Assembly (NCBI RefSeq): GCF_004328645.1 | Contig: NZ_CP031395.1 | Location: 2,319,501 to 2,383,500 of the forward strand | Direction: 5' to 3' | DNA length: 64,000 nt | Source: Hylemonella gracilis | Lineage (GTDB): Bacteria; Pseudomonadota; Gammaproteobacteria; Burkholderiales; Burkholderiaceae_C | Shown: in pieces, positions 46,104-54,679 of the stretch | Numbering within the stretch: position 1 is the stretch's first letter | Layout: every line of letters starts with the position of its first letter | Position numbers and translations under genes: made by a program | Notes under the pieces: generated by a model | Databases searched by the model: none | Seen by the model: only the letters and a program-made list of their open reading frames with translations | What the model was told of the DNA's origin: nothing

Positions 46104-47556
46104 AAAGGTCATTCCGGTCGTCGCCGTCGAAGCGGGCGGCGACGAGACCATGGTCTCGCTTTACGAGGCCAGCAAGAAGATCTACCCACGCAGCGTCAGC
46201 GGGTTCTATGCTCGCTGGCGCTGGGTCCTGGTGTGGTTCACGCAGATCATTTTCTATGGGCTGCCCTGGCTGCAATGGGGCGAGCGTCAGGCCGTGCTCT
46301 TTGACCTGGGGGCGCGGCGTTTCTACCTTTTCGGCCTGGTTCTCTACCCGCAGGACTTCATCTATCTGACGGGCTTGCTCGTCATTTCGGCGTTGTCGCT
46401 CTTTCTTTTCACCGCCGTGGCCGGGCGTCAATGGTGTGGTTACGCCTGTCCGCAGACCGTCTACACCGAGATCTTTCTCTGGATCGAGCGCAAGCTCGAA
46501 GGTGATCGCAGCGCGCGCCAGCGCCTCGATGGAGGGCCCTGGAACCTGAACAAATTCCTCCGCAAGGGAGGCAAGCACGCGGTCTGGCTGTCGCTGTCGC
46601 TGTGGACGGGTTTCACCTTCGTGGCATATTTCACGCCGGTGCGCGAGCTCTGGGCCGAATCCTTCACGTTGGGTTTTGGCCCCTGGGAATGGTTCTGGGT
46701 GAACTTCTACGCCTTGGCGACCTATGGCAACGCGGGGTTCATGCGCGAGCAGGTCTGCAAGTACATGTGCCCTTATGCACGCTTCCAGAGTGCGATGTTC
46801 GACAGGGACACGCTGATCGTCAGCTACGACGAAAAGCGTGGTGAGCCGCGCGGCGCGCGCTCCCGTCAGACCGATGCGCAGGCGCTCAAGGCGCGGGGCC
46901 TGGGTGACTGCATCGACTGCACGATGTGCGTGCAGGTCTGTCCCACGGGGATCGACATCCGCAAGGGCCTGCAGTACGAATGCATCAGTTGCGGGGCCTG
47001 CGTGGACGTGTGCGATGGCGTGATGGACAAGATGGGCTATGCCCGTGGCCTGATCCGCTACACCACGCAGAATGCCCTGACCGGAGGCTGGAGCCGCCTC
47101 CAGACCTGGAAGCGCGTGTTCAGGCCGCGCGTGCTGGTCTACACGGCCATACTTTGGGCCATCATCTTCGGTCTGCTCACGAGCCTGGCCTTGCGCTCCT
47201 CCTTCAAGGTGGATGTTGTGCGGGACCGTGGCGTCCTCGCGCGCATCGTTGTGGGCCCGGATGGGCGCGGCATGATCGAGAATGTTTACCGGCTGCAGAT
47301 CATGAACGCCGCGGAGACCACGCAACACTTTCGCGTCACGGTCGCGGGCCTGCCTGGCTTGGCGGTGGTCAGCGACGGGGGCGAGGGGAGCGAGATCACC
47401 GTCGGTCCGGCGCAATCCCGGTGGGTTGCCGTGCGGGCGCAGCTGTCCTACGAAGACAGCGAGCGCGTGGGCACCGGCAGCCACCCCATGCGGTTCGAGA
47501 TCAGTGCCGACGATCATGTGGTGAAGGAAAAATCCGTCTTTCTCGTTCCCCGATGA
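46075..47556 (+). CDS. ccoG: cbb3 oxidase assembly ferredoxin-like protein CcoG (RdxA/FixG)
   Basis: CcoG is a polytopic membrane protein with two [4Fe-4S] sites that takes part in copper handling during oxidase assembly. The 493-residue sequence has the conserved GRQWCGYACPQTVYTEIFLWIE near the second helix, MREQVCKYMCPYARFQSAMFD, and cluster motifs CIDCTMCVQVCPTGID and CISCGACVDVCDG. An Ig-like domain closes the protein. ATG 46075 overlaps ccoP by 29 bases; GTG 46090 is a possible alternative. Confidence 0.93.
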   Translation: MSGAAVVADRKVIPVVAVEAGGDETMVSLYEASKKIYPRSVSGFYARWRWVLVWFTQIIFYGLPWLQWGERQAVLFDLGARRFYLFGLVLYPQDFIYLTGLLVISALSLFLFTAVAGRQWCGYACPQTVYTEIFLWIERKLEGDRSARQRLDGGPWNLNKFLRKGGKHAVWLSLSLWTGFTFVAYFTPVRELWAESFTLGFGPWEWFWVNFYALATYGNAGFMREQVCKYMCPYARFQSAMFDRDTLIVSYDEKRGEPRGARSRQTDAQALKARGLGDCIDCTMCVQVCPTGIDIRKGLQYECISCGACVDVCDGVMDKMGYARGLIRYTTQNALTGGWSRLQTWKRVFRPRVLVYTAILWAIIFGLLTSLALRSSFKVDVVRDRGVLARIVVGPDGRGMIENVYRLQIMNAAETTQHFRVTVAGLPGLAVVSDGGEGSEITVGPAQSRWVAVRAQLSYEDSERVGTGSHPMRFEISADDHVVKEKSVFLVPR

Positions 47557-47588
47557 GCGGGCGGTTTTCAAAATTCATGGAGCAAGAC

Positions 47589-47828
47589 ATGCACGACACA
47601 AAACCCTGGTGGACTTTTGGCTATGTGTGGCTGGTCCTGGCGGGCCCCATCATCGTGGTGATCGCCAGTTTGCACACCTTCTGGCTGGCCGCCAGCATGC
47701 CTGATCCGGTGCTGGACACCAGTGTGCTGAGGCACAGCGAAGCCCCCGCGCAGCAGGCACGCAACCATGCGCAGACCGGTGCGCCCGTGGCCGGTCGGTC
47801 CGCAGCCAGTGCCCCTGCGACGCCCTGA
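47589..47828 (+). CDS. ccoH: short CcoH/FixH-like membrane protein
   Basis: This 79-residue protein has one membrane helix (KPWWTFGYVWLVLAGPIIVVIASLHTFWLA, about 5-34) followed by MPDPVLDTS and a low-complexity Ala-rich tail. The WW-x-W-x-GP pattern and position after ccoG fit CcoH/FixH. Usual FixH proteins are about 150 residues or more and have a folded periplasmic domain; this one is cut down to the membrane anchor, as in several Comamonadaceae. ATG 47589 is preferred since GGAG precedes it by six bases; ATG 47577 is also in frame. Confidence 0.72.
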   Translation: MHDTKPWWTFGYVWLVLAGPIIVVIASLHTFWLAASMPDPVLDTSVLRHSEAPAQQARNHAQTGAPVAGRSAASAPATP

Positions 47829-47899
47829 CAGGCGGCGGGTTGACCCTGGCAAGAGTTTCGAATCAACAAGAACGCAGCCGCAACGAGGAGAACACAAAT

Positions 47900-48124
47900 A
47901 TGCTGTGGCGCAAACTGATGTGGATCGCCTGGCCGGCTTTTTTGGTTGCCGGCTTGCTGGAAATGCTGGTCTTTGCCCTCGTGGACCCGCAAGACCTGTA
48001 CTGGTTCGGCCAACCCCTGGAACTGGCGCGGGCCGGGGTGTACACGCTGGCTTTTTTCGCCTTCTGGGCCATGGCGGGTCTGGCCAGCGCCTTGACCCTG
48101 TTGCTGGCAAGCGAACAGGACTGA
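47900..48124 (+). CDS. small two-helix membrane protein next to the cco genes, function unknown
   Basis: This 74-residue protein has two membrane helices (about 8-26 and 42-68) joined by a short loop VDPQDLYWFGQPLELAR. GAGGAG precedes the ATG by eight bases. It lies 71 bases after ccoH in the same direction and is likely cotranscribed with the oxidase genes. I do not recognise a named family. Its place suggests a role in oxidase assembly, but nothing in the sequence proves it. Confidence 0.72.
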   Translation: MLWRKLMWIAWPAFLVAGLLEMLVFALVDPQDLYWFGQPLELARAGVYTLAFFAFWAMAGLASALTLLLASEQD

Positions 48125-48196
48125 GCGCCTGGACGCGGAGGCCGCGATGGCCTTGCGGCAGAATGCTCGGTGTTTCCGAGTTGCCACGAACCTGCC

Positions 48197-48676
48197 ATGC
48201 ACCGACTCGCCACCCTGGACGACCTGCAGGCCGTCTATGCCCTCTACATGCACGAGGAGGTCGTGCCCTATCTGGGTCACGACCCCATGCCCTTGGCCGA
48301 GTTCCGCGCGATCATGGATGAGCTGGTCGCGTCGCGATCGTTCTACGTGGTCGAGCGCGATGGGCAGGTTCGGGGTTTCTACCGCCTGAGCCGGCATGCG
48401 GGACGGGCACGCCATGGCGCCTATCTTGGCACCTTCGCGGTGGCGCCATCCGAACGTGGCACGGGTCTGGCCGCGTCCATCATCGGGGACGTGGTGTCAC
48501 GTCTGCGCCGCGACGGCGTGCGGCGGCTTGAGCTCATGCTGGAGGCCGACAATCCCCGAGCCCTGCGTTTCTATGAGAAGCAGGGTTTTGAGTTCGAAGG
48601 TCGACTGCGTAACGCCTACCGCCGTTCCGACCAAGACCACGACGTCGACGAACTGCTGATGGCGCGGCTGCTGTAG
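48197..48676 (+). CDS. GNAT-family N-acetyltransferase
   Basis: This 159-residue acetyltransferase has the acetyl-CoA motif VAPSERGTGLAASIIGDVV and the C-terminal pattern LMLEADNPRALRFYEKQGFEFEGRLRNAYR, typical of the RimJ/RimL-like or phosphinothricin-type GNATs. ATG 48197 is chosen as the family start. It is convergent with fnr, 47 bases apart. Acceptor unknown. Confidence 0.87.
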   Translation: MHRLATLDDLQAVYALYMHEEVVPYLGHDPMPLAEFRAIMDELVASRSFYVVERDGQVRGFYRLSRHAGRARHGAYLGTFAVAPSERGTGLAASIIGDVVSRLRRDGVRRLELMLEADNPRALRFYEKQGFEFEGRLRNAYRRSDQDHDVDELLMARLL

Positions 48677-48723
48677 CGGACAGGCGGCGGAGCGAACCTT
48701 AGCCCGGCCAGGACAATCAAGCG

Positions 48724-49482
48724 TCAGTTGCAGGCGGGCTGGACGGCGTTGACCAGCCGGGTCAGGGCGTCGGTGTCGAGGATGCGCACGTAACGTTGTT
48801 TGACCTCGACGATGCCATCTTCCGCGAAGCGCGAGAAGGTGCGGCTCACGGTTTCGAGCTTCAGGCCCAGGTAGCTGCCGATTTCCTCGCGGGTCATGCG
48901 CAAGATGAGTTCGGACTGCGAGAAGCCACGCGCGTGCAGGCGCTGCACCAGGTTCAGCAGGAAGGCGGCCAGCCGCTCCTCGGCGCGCATGCTCCCCAGC
49001 AGCAGCATGACGCCTTGGTCGCGCACGATCTCGCGGCTCATGATGCGGTGCACGTGCCGCTGCAGGCCGTTGATTTCGCGCGACAGGTCTTCGATGCGCT
49101 CGTAGGGCATGACGCAGACTTCCGCGTCTTCCAAGGCCACGGCGTCACAGCTGTGCAGGTCGTTGACGATGCCGTCCAGTCCGATGATCTCGCCAGCCAT
49201 CTGGAAGCCGGTGACCTGATCGCGCCCGTCCTCGGTGGTGATGCAGGTCTTGAAGAAGCCGGTGCGGATGGCGTAGAGCGATTCGAACTTCTCGCCCGCG
49301 TGGAACAGAGCCTCGCCGCGCTTGACCTTGCGTCGGGTGGAGACCACATCGTCAAGGCGTTCCATCTCCTCGCTGCTCAGGCCCACGGGCATGCACAGCT
49401 CACGCAGATTGCAATTCGAGCAGGCAACTTTGATCGTGTGCAGATCCATCGAACGCAGGTTGATGGCGGGGCGGGACGGCAT
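48724..49482 (-). CDS. fnr: Fnr, oxygen-sensing CRP-family regulator
   Basis: Fnr is the cytosolic oxygen sensor that binds TTGAT-N4-ATCAA boxes as a dimer when its [4Fe-4S] cluster is intact. The 252-residue sequence has all four cluster cysteines: C21-x2-C24-x5-C30 and C112 (HSCDA). A CRP-like sensor and dimerisation helix follow, then a winged HTH with EEIGSYLGLKLETVSRTFSRF, in which Glu, Ser and Arg read the TTGA half site. It is divergent from hemN, and the FNR box between them could serve both genes. Likely targets in this window are ccoI, ccoN, hemN and possibly ligA or its LysR gene. Confidence 0.94.
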   Translation of the reverse strand: MPSRPAINLRSMDLHTIKVACSNCNLRELCMPVGLSSEEMERLDDVVSTRRKVKRGEALFHAGEKFESLYAIRTGFFKTCITTEDGRDQVTGFQMAGEIIGLDGIVNDLHSCDAVALEDAEVCVMPYERIEDLSREINGLQRHVHRIMSREIVRDQGVMLLLGSMRAEERLAAFLLNLVQRLHARGFSQSELILRMTREEIGSYLGLKLETVSRTFSRFAEDGIVEVKQRYVRILDTDALTRLVNAVQPACN

Positions 49483-49567
49483 GGCGGCTATTGTGACATG
49501 GTTGAGTTCGTCGGCGGAACCCGGCCAGCCGAGGTGCGCGGGCGTGGGAGGGCGAATCGGTCACCTT

Positions 49568-49581
49568 TTGATGCAAGTCAA
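49568..49581. promoter_or_regulatory. FNR box between divergent fnr and hemN
   Basis: TTGAT-GCAA-GTCAA fits the FNR consensus. Its centre is 62 bases before the hemN ATG and 92 before the fnr ATG. Class II activation would start the hemN transcript near 49616. Autoregulation of fnr is also possible. Confidence 0.8.
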
Positions 49582-49636
49582 GATGGAGGGCGCGTGCGCG
49601 GTGCACAGTCTCGTACCGATCAGCAGGCTTTTGTCC

Positions 49637-51081
49637 ATGCACAAAGAAACAGACACCGCCATCGCCCCCGACGCACCGTTCTCACTCACGCCCGAGTTGC
49701 TGCGTCGCCACGATGTGAGCGGTCCGCGCTACACCTCCTACCCCACGGCGGATCGTTTCGTCGAGGCCTTTGGGCCCACGGACTATGCCCAGGCCCTGGG
49801 GCAGCGTGGGGGCGCGGGCGCGGGCGCCCTGCCTTTGTCGCTGTATGTGCATATCCCCTTCTGCGAATCGCTGTGTTACTACTGCGCCTGCAACAAGATC
49901 ATTACCAAGCACCATGAGCGCGCGGCCGAGTACCTGCGTTATCTGGCGCGCGAGGTGGATCTGCATCTGGAGGCCCTGGGCGTGGCTGCGGGGGGACATG
50001 CCCCGGCGATCAGCCAACTCCATCTGGGGGGGGCACCCCGACCTTCCTGAACGACGCGGAACTGCGTTCGCTGATGCGCATGCTGCAACGCGCCTTCCAC
50101 TTCACGCCCGGCGGGGAGTATTCCATCGAAGTCGATCCGCGCACCATCGATCCGGCTCGCCTGAATGTGCTGGCCGAGCTGGGTTTCAATCGCCTGAGCT
50201 TCGGGGTGCAGGATTTCGACCCCGCCGTGCAGAAGGCCGTGCACCGCGTCCAGCCTGCGCGCCAGGTGTTCGACCTGGTGGCGGCCGCGCGGGAGCGCGG
50301 CTTTGAGTCCGTCAACATCGACCTGATCTACGGCCTGCCGCTGCAGACGCCCGAGTCCTTCGCGCGCACCCTGGACCAGGTGGGTGAGTTGCGACCGGAC
50401 CGGATCGCGTTGTACGCCTACGCCCATCTGCCCGAACGCTTCAAGCCCCAGCGCCGCATCGATGATGCCCAACTGCCGGGCGCGGCGGCCAAGCTCGCCA
50501 TGCTGTCGGACGCCCTGGCGCGCCTGCAGGGCGCGGGATACGTCTATGTGGGCATGGACCATTTCGCCCTGCCGGGCGACGCGCTGGCGGTGGCGCAGCG
50601 CCAGGGTCGCCTGCACCGCAATTTCCAGGGTTACAGCACCCAGCCCGATTGCGATCTGATCGGATTGGGTGTGTCCGCCATCGGGCGCATCGGCGCGACC
50701 TACAGCCAGAACGCCAAGACGCTGGAGGAATACTACGACGCGCTGGACCGGGGCAGCTTTCCGGTGCAGCGGGGTTTGGCGCTGTCGCGCGACGACCTGG
50801 TGCGCCGCGCGGTGATCATGGCCCTGATGTGCCAGGGCGAACTGATGTTCGAGTCCATCAACTTGGCCTGGCTGATCGACTGCAAGACTTATTTCGCGAC
50901 CGAGCTCGCGGCCCTGCGCGGTCTGGCCGAGCAGGGTCTCGTGACGCTGGATCTGGACGAGCGGCGCGGCGGCATCCAGGTGACAGCGCTGGGCTGGTAC
51001 TTTGTGCGTGCCATCGCCATGGTGTTTGACCGTTACCTGCAGGCCGATCGCAACCGCGCGCGTTTCTCGAAGATTCTTTGA
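49637..51081 (+). CDS. hemN: oxygen-independent coproporphyrinogen III oxidase, frame broken by a 1-nt deletion
   Basis: HemN is a radical SAM enzyme that makes protoporphyrinogen IX without oxygen and so supplies heme under the same low-oxygen conditions as the cbb3 oxidase. From ATG 49637 the frame carries SGPRYTSYPTADRFVEAFG and the radical SAM site YVHIPFCESLCYYCACNK, then breaks after QLHLGG. The next frame carries GGEYSIEVDPRTID, FNRLSFGVQDFDPAVQKAVHR and YAYAHLPERFKPQRRI to the end. Adding one G to the G8 run at 50026-50033 gives LGGGTPTFLND, the invariant family motif, and 481 residues. Upstream sits a perfect FNR box. Confidence 0.9.
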
Positions 51082-51095
51082 GCCAGAATGCTGGC

Positions 51096-51935
51096 ATGTC
51101 ATCCACCCTTGCCTTGACGGCCCTGCTGATGGGGCTGGCCGGTGGGCCGCATTGCGTGGCCATGTGTGGTGCGGCCTGCGCCGGCCTGGCGCGCGCGGCG
51201 CGCGGTGGCGTTCAGACGACGCAACAGCCGATCCACTTCCGGGGCGGCGCGTCCAGCGCGCTGCCCGTGGTGAGTTTGCCCAGCAGCGCCGACGTGTCCG
51301 ATCTGCCCCTCGTGCTGTTGTTCCAGTTGGGGCGGGTGCTGGGTTACGCGATTCTGGGGGGCCTGGCCGCGGCTTCGATGCAGGGCCTGGGTTGGCTGAC
51401 AGTCCATTCGGCGGCCCTGCGACCCCTCTGGTCACTCTTGCACGTGGCCGCGATCGTGCTGGGCCTGGTCCTGCTGTGGCGGGCCGCGCAACCGGTCTGG
51501 CTGGAGCAGGGCGCGCAGGCGCTGTGGCGCGGCGTCCAGCGCATGGTTCGGGGCCGTGCAGGCACCGACGAAGGCGCGGGTGGCAGGAGCGCAGGCGCTG
51601 GCGTGCTCCTGATCGGCAGCCTGTGGGCCTTGCTGCCCTGTGGCTTGCTGTATTCCGCCTTGCTGGTCGCCACCTTGACGGGACAGGCCTGGCAAGGCGC
51701 GGTCGTCATGGCCTTGTTCGCGCTGGGCACCGCCGTGTCCATGACCCTGGGGCCCTGGTTGTGGCTGCGCCTGGGGCAGGGTGCGGGCTTGCGCAGCCCG
51801 CTCCTGCAGAATCTGGGCGTGCGCCTGGCCGGGCTGGCTCTGGCCCTCAGCTCGGCCTGGGCGCTCTGGATGGGCCTGGCGCATGACACCGCGCCCTGGT
51901 GCGTGGTTGGCTTGGCGGGGCTCACAACGGCTTGA
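51096..51935 (+). CDS. TauE/SafE- or DsbD-like membrane protein of the cbb3 region
   Basis: This 279-residue inner-membrane protein has about six helices and two conserved Cys motifs, LAGGPHCVAMCGAACAG near the start and WALLPCGLLYSALLVA in the middle, as in the sulfite-exporter-like/DsbD_2 family often found next to cco or hemN genes. Such motifs suggest copper or thiol handling during oxidase assembly rather than sulfite export. The His/Cys PHC-x3-C site is intact. It follows hemN by 14 bases, and its 3' end overlaps the convergent phosphopantetheinyl transferase gene by 14 bases. Confidence 0.82.
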   Translation: MSSTLALTALLMGLAGGPHCVAMCGAACAGLARAARGGVQTTQQPIHFRGGASSALPVVSLPSSADVSDLPLVLLFQLGRVLGYAILGGLAAASMQGLGWLTVHSAALRPLWSLLHVAAIVLGLVLLWRAAQPVWLEQGAQALWRGVQRMVRGRAGTDEGAGGRSAGAGVLLIGSLWALLPCGLLYSALLVATLTGQAWQGAVVMALFALGTAVSMTLGPWLWLRLGQGAGLRSPLLQNLGVRLAGLALALSSAWALWMGLAHDTAPWCVVGLAGLTTA

Positions 51936-52769
51936 TCAGGCCGACGTGCCAGGGTTGCGCCGTTTGATCCACCAGGGGAGGCGTACCCGCAGAGGGACGA
52001 TCGGCATTCGGGCCGGATGCCGGCTCCGGGGATGCCGTCCGCGACCAGCGCAGGGGCAGTGCTGTGTGTCGCGGGTCCAGCGGCCAGGTCAGGGCCAGGG
52101 TGCAGTCCTCGGTCTGCCAGACCTGCCCGTTGAACGATGCACCGTCCACTGCGAGCGTGGTGTGCAGGCGCGGCAGCAGGGCCCAGTCCAATGGCCGTGC
52201 CTGCTGCTTGAACCAGGCTTCCTTCAGCGTCCAGAGGGCCAGGAAGCGCTGGCCTTGCTCGGATGGCTCCGCCAGTGCGGCCAAAGCCCTTTGTTCCAGG
52301 GGGAGCCGGCGACCTGGACCAGTGCGTGCCAGTCGCGGGCGCCGGAACGGCCCGCCGTGGTTTCGAGGTCCAGGCCGACAGCCACCGGTGCAGCGGCAGC
52401 GCAGACCCAGTCTCCGCTGTGGCTCAAGGCCAGGTGCAGGGGCGCATCCCCCATGCCCTGTGCCTCAAGACGTGGCGGTCCATGGTCGGAGGCAGAGATC
52501 GAAAAGGTCCCCGCGGGCAGCAGGGGCTGTAGCAAGCGCCGCAGCAGAAGGCGCCCCGCGATGAACTGAGCCCTGCGCCGGGGCGCGGAGATGGCGTTCA
52601 GGCGCTCGTGCTCGGAAGGGGAGAGCCCCGTGAGGTCGGCCGGCGAGGGGCTGCCATCGGGGCGAGCAGTCTGGCCGACCGCGGTGGGCGACGGGCCACG
52701 CAGCAATTCGGAGACCCGTGCCAGGGTTAGCCAGATGGCGGGCGCTGGGCCGTCGGACCAGGCTGGCAC
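51922..52769 (-). CDS. 4'-phosphopantetheinyl transferase (Sfp/AcpT type), frame broken by a 1-nt deletion
   Basis: This enzyme would load the phosphopantetheine arm onto the acyl carrier protein of the polyene pathway. The first frame begins at GTG 52769, preceded by AAGGGG seven bases upstream, and carries HLALSHSGDWVCAAAAPVAVGLDLETTAGR with the GxDxE-type metal motif (GLDLE). The second frame carries FLALWTLKEAWFKQQ, the W-x-x-KEA-x-x-K motif. Adding one base in the G5 run at 52299-52303 joins them as GSPLEQRALAALAEPSEQ, giving about 282 residues. It is the last gene of the minus-strand aryl-polyene set. The break is likely an error. Confidence 0.85.
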
Positions 52770-52789
52770 GGTCGGTCCCCTTAGGCGAC

Positions 52790-53245
52790 TTATTGTTCCA
52801 GCTTGACGTAGTTGCCCTTGAGGGTCACGGCTGCCATCAGTGCGCCCTTGCGGCACTCGAAGTTCACCGGGTCGCTGTAAGTTTCCTTCTTGAAGTAGCT
52901 CACGATGTTCATGACCCCGTTGGCATCCAGGGTCTTGGCCTTGTCCTGGAGCGCGATCAGCGCCGAGAGCGCGGCCCACTTGCAGGCGAAGATCTCGTCC
53001 TTGCCCACGGCGTTGGTGCGTTTGTTCGATACATCGTCGTTCGACTTCGACAGCACCTTGGGCGTGGTTTGGCCTGCCAGGTAGAAGGTGACCGTGCCAT
53101 CCAGTTTGCCTTTGGCTTCCGGCATGTCGATCACATCCTTCAGGGGGATGTGCAGGATTTTGTCATCGGCATGCGCCGATGAGGCAGCGAAAAGGGTCAC
53201 GGCCGCCAGGGTGCTCAGGAACAGGGGTGCACGATGTAGTCGCAT
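52790..53245 (-). CDS. two-cysteine periplasmic protein inside the aryl-polyene locus, function unknown
   Basis: This 151-residue protein has a clean signal peptide (MRLHRAPLFLSTLAAVTLFA, cleavage after AHA near residue 26). The mature part starts DDKILHIPLKDVIDMPEAKG and holds exactly two cysteines, in IFACKWAALSAL and NFECRKGALMAA, likely a disulfide. Related proteins are sometimes mis-annotated as excinuclease subunits, but nothing here supports DNA repair. It lies between the last ketosynthase (132 bases away) and the phosphopantetheinyl transferase on the same strand. Confidence 0.75.
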   Translation of the reverse strand: MRLHRAPLFLSTLAAVTLFAASSAHADDKILHIPLKDVIDMPEAKGKLDGTVTFYLAGQTTPKVLSKSNDDVSNKRTNAVGKDEIFACKWAALSALIALQDKAKTLDANGVMNIVSYFKKETYSDPVNFECRKGALMAAVTLKGNYVKLEQ

Positions 53246-53377
53246 GATGACTCCTTGGTAAGACAGTAAGAAGCGGGCTTGGGCCCGTGTGTCGGTGAGC
53301 CGTGATCGTAGTGGAGCCGGACCGTGGCATCCGGGCCACTTCGTAACTTATTGCATCTCTGTGTGTTGCCCTGCCGC

Positions 53378-54661
53378 TCAGTTTCGCCAGCGGCGAAAGA
53401 TCAACGAGGTGTTGATGCCACCAAAGGCGAAGTTGTTGCTCATCACGATGTCGGTCTGCAGCGCACGGCCACCTTCGGTGATGTAGTCCAGCGCGGCACA
53501 GCGCGGGTCCACCTGGGTGAGGTTGATGGTGGGGGCGAACCAGTCCGCGCGCATCATCTCAATGGACAACCAGGCTTCCAGTGCGCCGCAGGCGCCCAGG
53601 GTGTGGCCGATGTAGCTCTTGAGCGAGGAGATCGGCACGCGCTCGCCCAGCACGGCCAGGGTGGCGACGGATTCGGCGATGTCGCCCTGTTCGGTGGCCG
53701 TGCCGTGCGCGTTGACATAGCCGATGGCGCTGGCGGGCAGGTCCGCATCGTCGAGCGCCAGGCGCATGGCCTGCGCCATGGTCTCGCTCTTGGGGTGGGT
53801 CACATGCGAGCCGTCGCTGTTGGTGCCGTAGCCGATCAGCTCCGCGTGGATGGTCGCGCCGCGCGCCTGCGCGTGCTCCAGTTCTTCCAGCACCAAGGTG
53901 CAGGCACCTTCGCCCAGGACCAGGCCGTCGCGCGCCGTGTCGAAGGGGCGGGGCGTGCGTTCGGGCGTGTCGTTCTTCGTGCTGGTGGCGAAGAGCGTGT
54001 CGAAGACGGCGGCTTCGGTCGCGTCCAGTTCTTCCGCGCCACCGGCGAGCATGACGGTTTGCTTGCCGCTCTGGATGGCCTCGTAGGCATAGCCTATGCC
54101 CTGGCTACCCGAGGTGCAGGCGCTGGAGGTGGTGATGATGCGGCCCGTCAGGCCGAAGAAGACGCCGATGTTGACCGCCGCCGTGTGCGACATCATCTTG
54201 ATGTAGGTGTTGGCCGTGATGCCCTCGGTGCTCTTGGCGGTGATCATGCGGCCGAAGTCGCCGATGGCCGACGGCGTGCCCGCGGATGAGCCGTAGGAAA
54301 TGCCCACGCGCCCACTTTGCAGCAGCGGGTCGGCCTTGAAGTCGACGGGGTCGATAAACCCCGCGTCGATCAGCGCGAGTTCGCTCGCGCGTGTGGCCAT
54401 CAGAGCGACCCGGCCCATGCTGCGCATGGTCTTGCGGTTGTAGTGCGCGGGCAGATCGAAGGGCTCGGCGGGCACGCCCAGGCGCGTGTTCAGGCCTTCG
54501 TAGTCTTCCCAGGCCTCGATCACCCGCACCTTGTTGCGGGCCGCGCGCAAGGCAGCTTGCGCAGAGGTCCAGTCGTGCCCCAGGGGGCTGAGGGCACCGA
54601 AGCCGGTGACCACCACCCGTTTCCTACCGTTCTTTGTCGTCGTGTCCATGTTCTTGTCCAT
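53378..54661 (-). CDS. beta-ketoacyl-ACP synthase of the aryl-polyene cluster (ApeR-position)
   Basis: This 427-residue type II ketosynthase (FabF-like thiolase fold) extends the polyene chain by Claisen condensation with malonyl-ACP. The catalytic triad is intact: Cys182 in TTSSACTSGSQGIGYAYEAI, His319 in VNAHGTATEQGD and His353 in SLKSYIGHTLGACGA. It is the second of two ketosynthases and closes the order KS-DH-KR-KS that matches apeO-apeP-apeQ-apeR of E. coli. ATG 54661 is used; in-frame TTG 54673 and ATG 54649 are alternatives. It starts 19 bases after the reductase stop. Confidence 0.92.
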   Translation of the reverse strand: MDKNMDTTTKNGRKRVVVTGFGALSPLGHDWTSAQAALRAARNKVRVIEAWEDYEGLNTRLGVPAEPFDLPAHYNRKTMRSMGRVALMATRASELALIDAGFIDPVDFKADPLLQSGRVGISYGSSAGTPSAIGDFGRMITAKSTEGITANTYIKMMSHTAAVNIGVFFGLTGRIITTSSACTSGSQGIGYAYEAIQSGKQTVMLAGGAEELDATEAAVFDTLFATSTKNDTPERTPRPFDTARDGLVLGEGACTLVLEELEHAQARGATIHAELIGYGTNSDGSHVTHPKSETMAQAMRLALDDADLPASAIGYVNAHGTATEQGDIAESVATLAVLGERVPISSLKSYIGHTLGACGALEAWLSIEMMRADWFAPTINLTQVDPRCAALDYITEGGRALQTDIVMSNNFAFGGINTSLIFRRWRN

Positions 54662-54679
54662 CCCCGTTTTCAACCGAAT

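Noticed and set aside
50026..50033. G8 run in hemN as a phase-variation switch
   Set aside because: Slippage switching is possible in an 8-G run, but the same kind of one-base loss occurs at seven other sites with shorter or no runs, so an assembly fault explains all of them better.
52790..53245. Excinuclease ATPase subunit
   Set aside because: The name is used for similar proteins, but this one has a signal peptide, no Walker motifs and only 151 residues.
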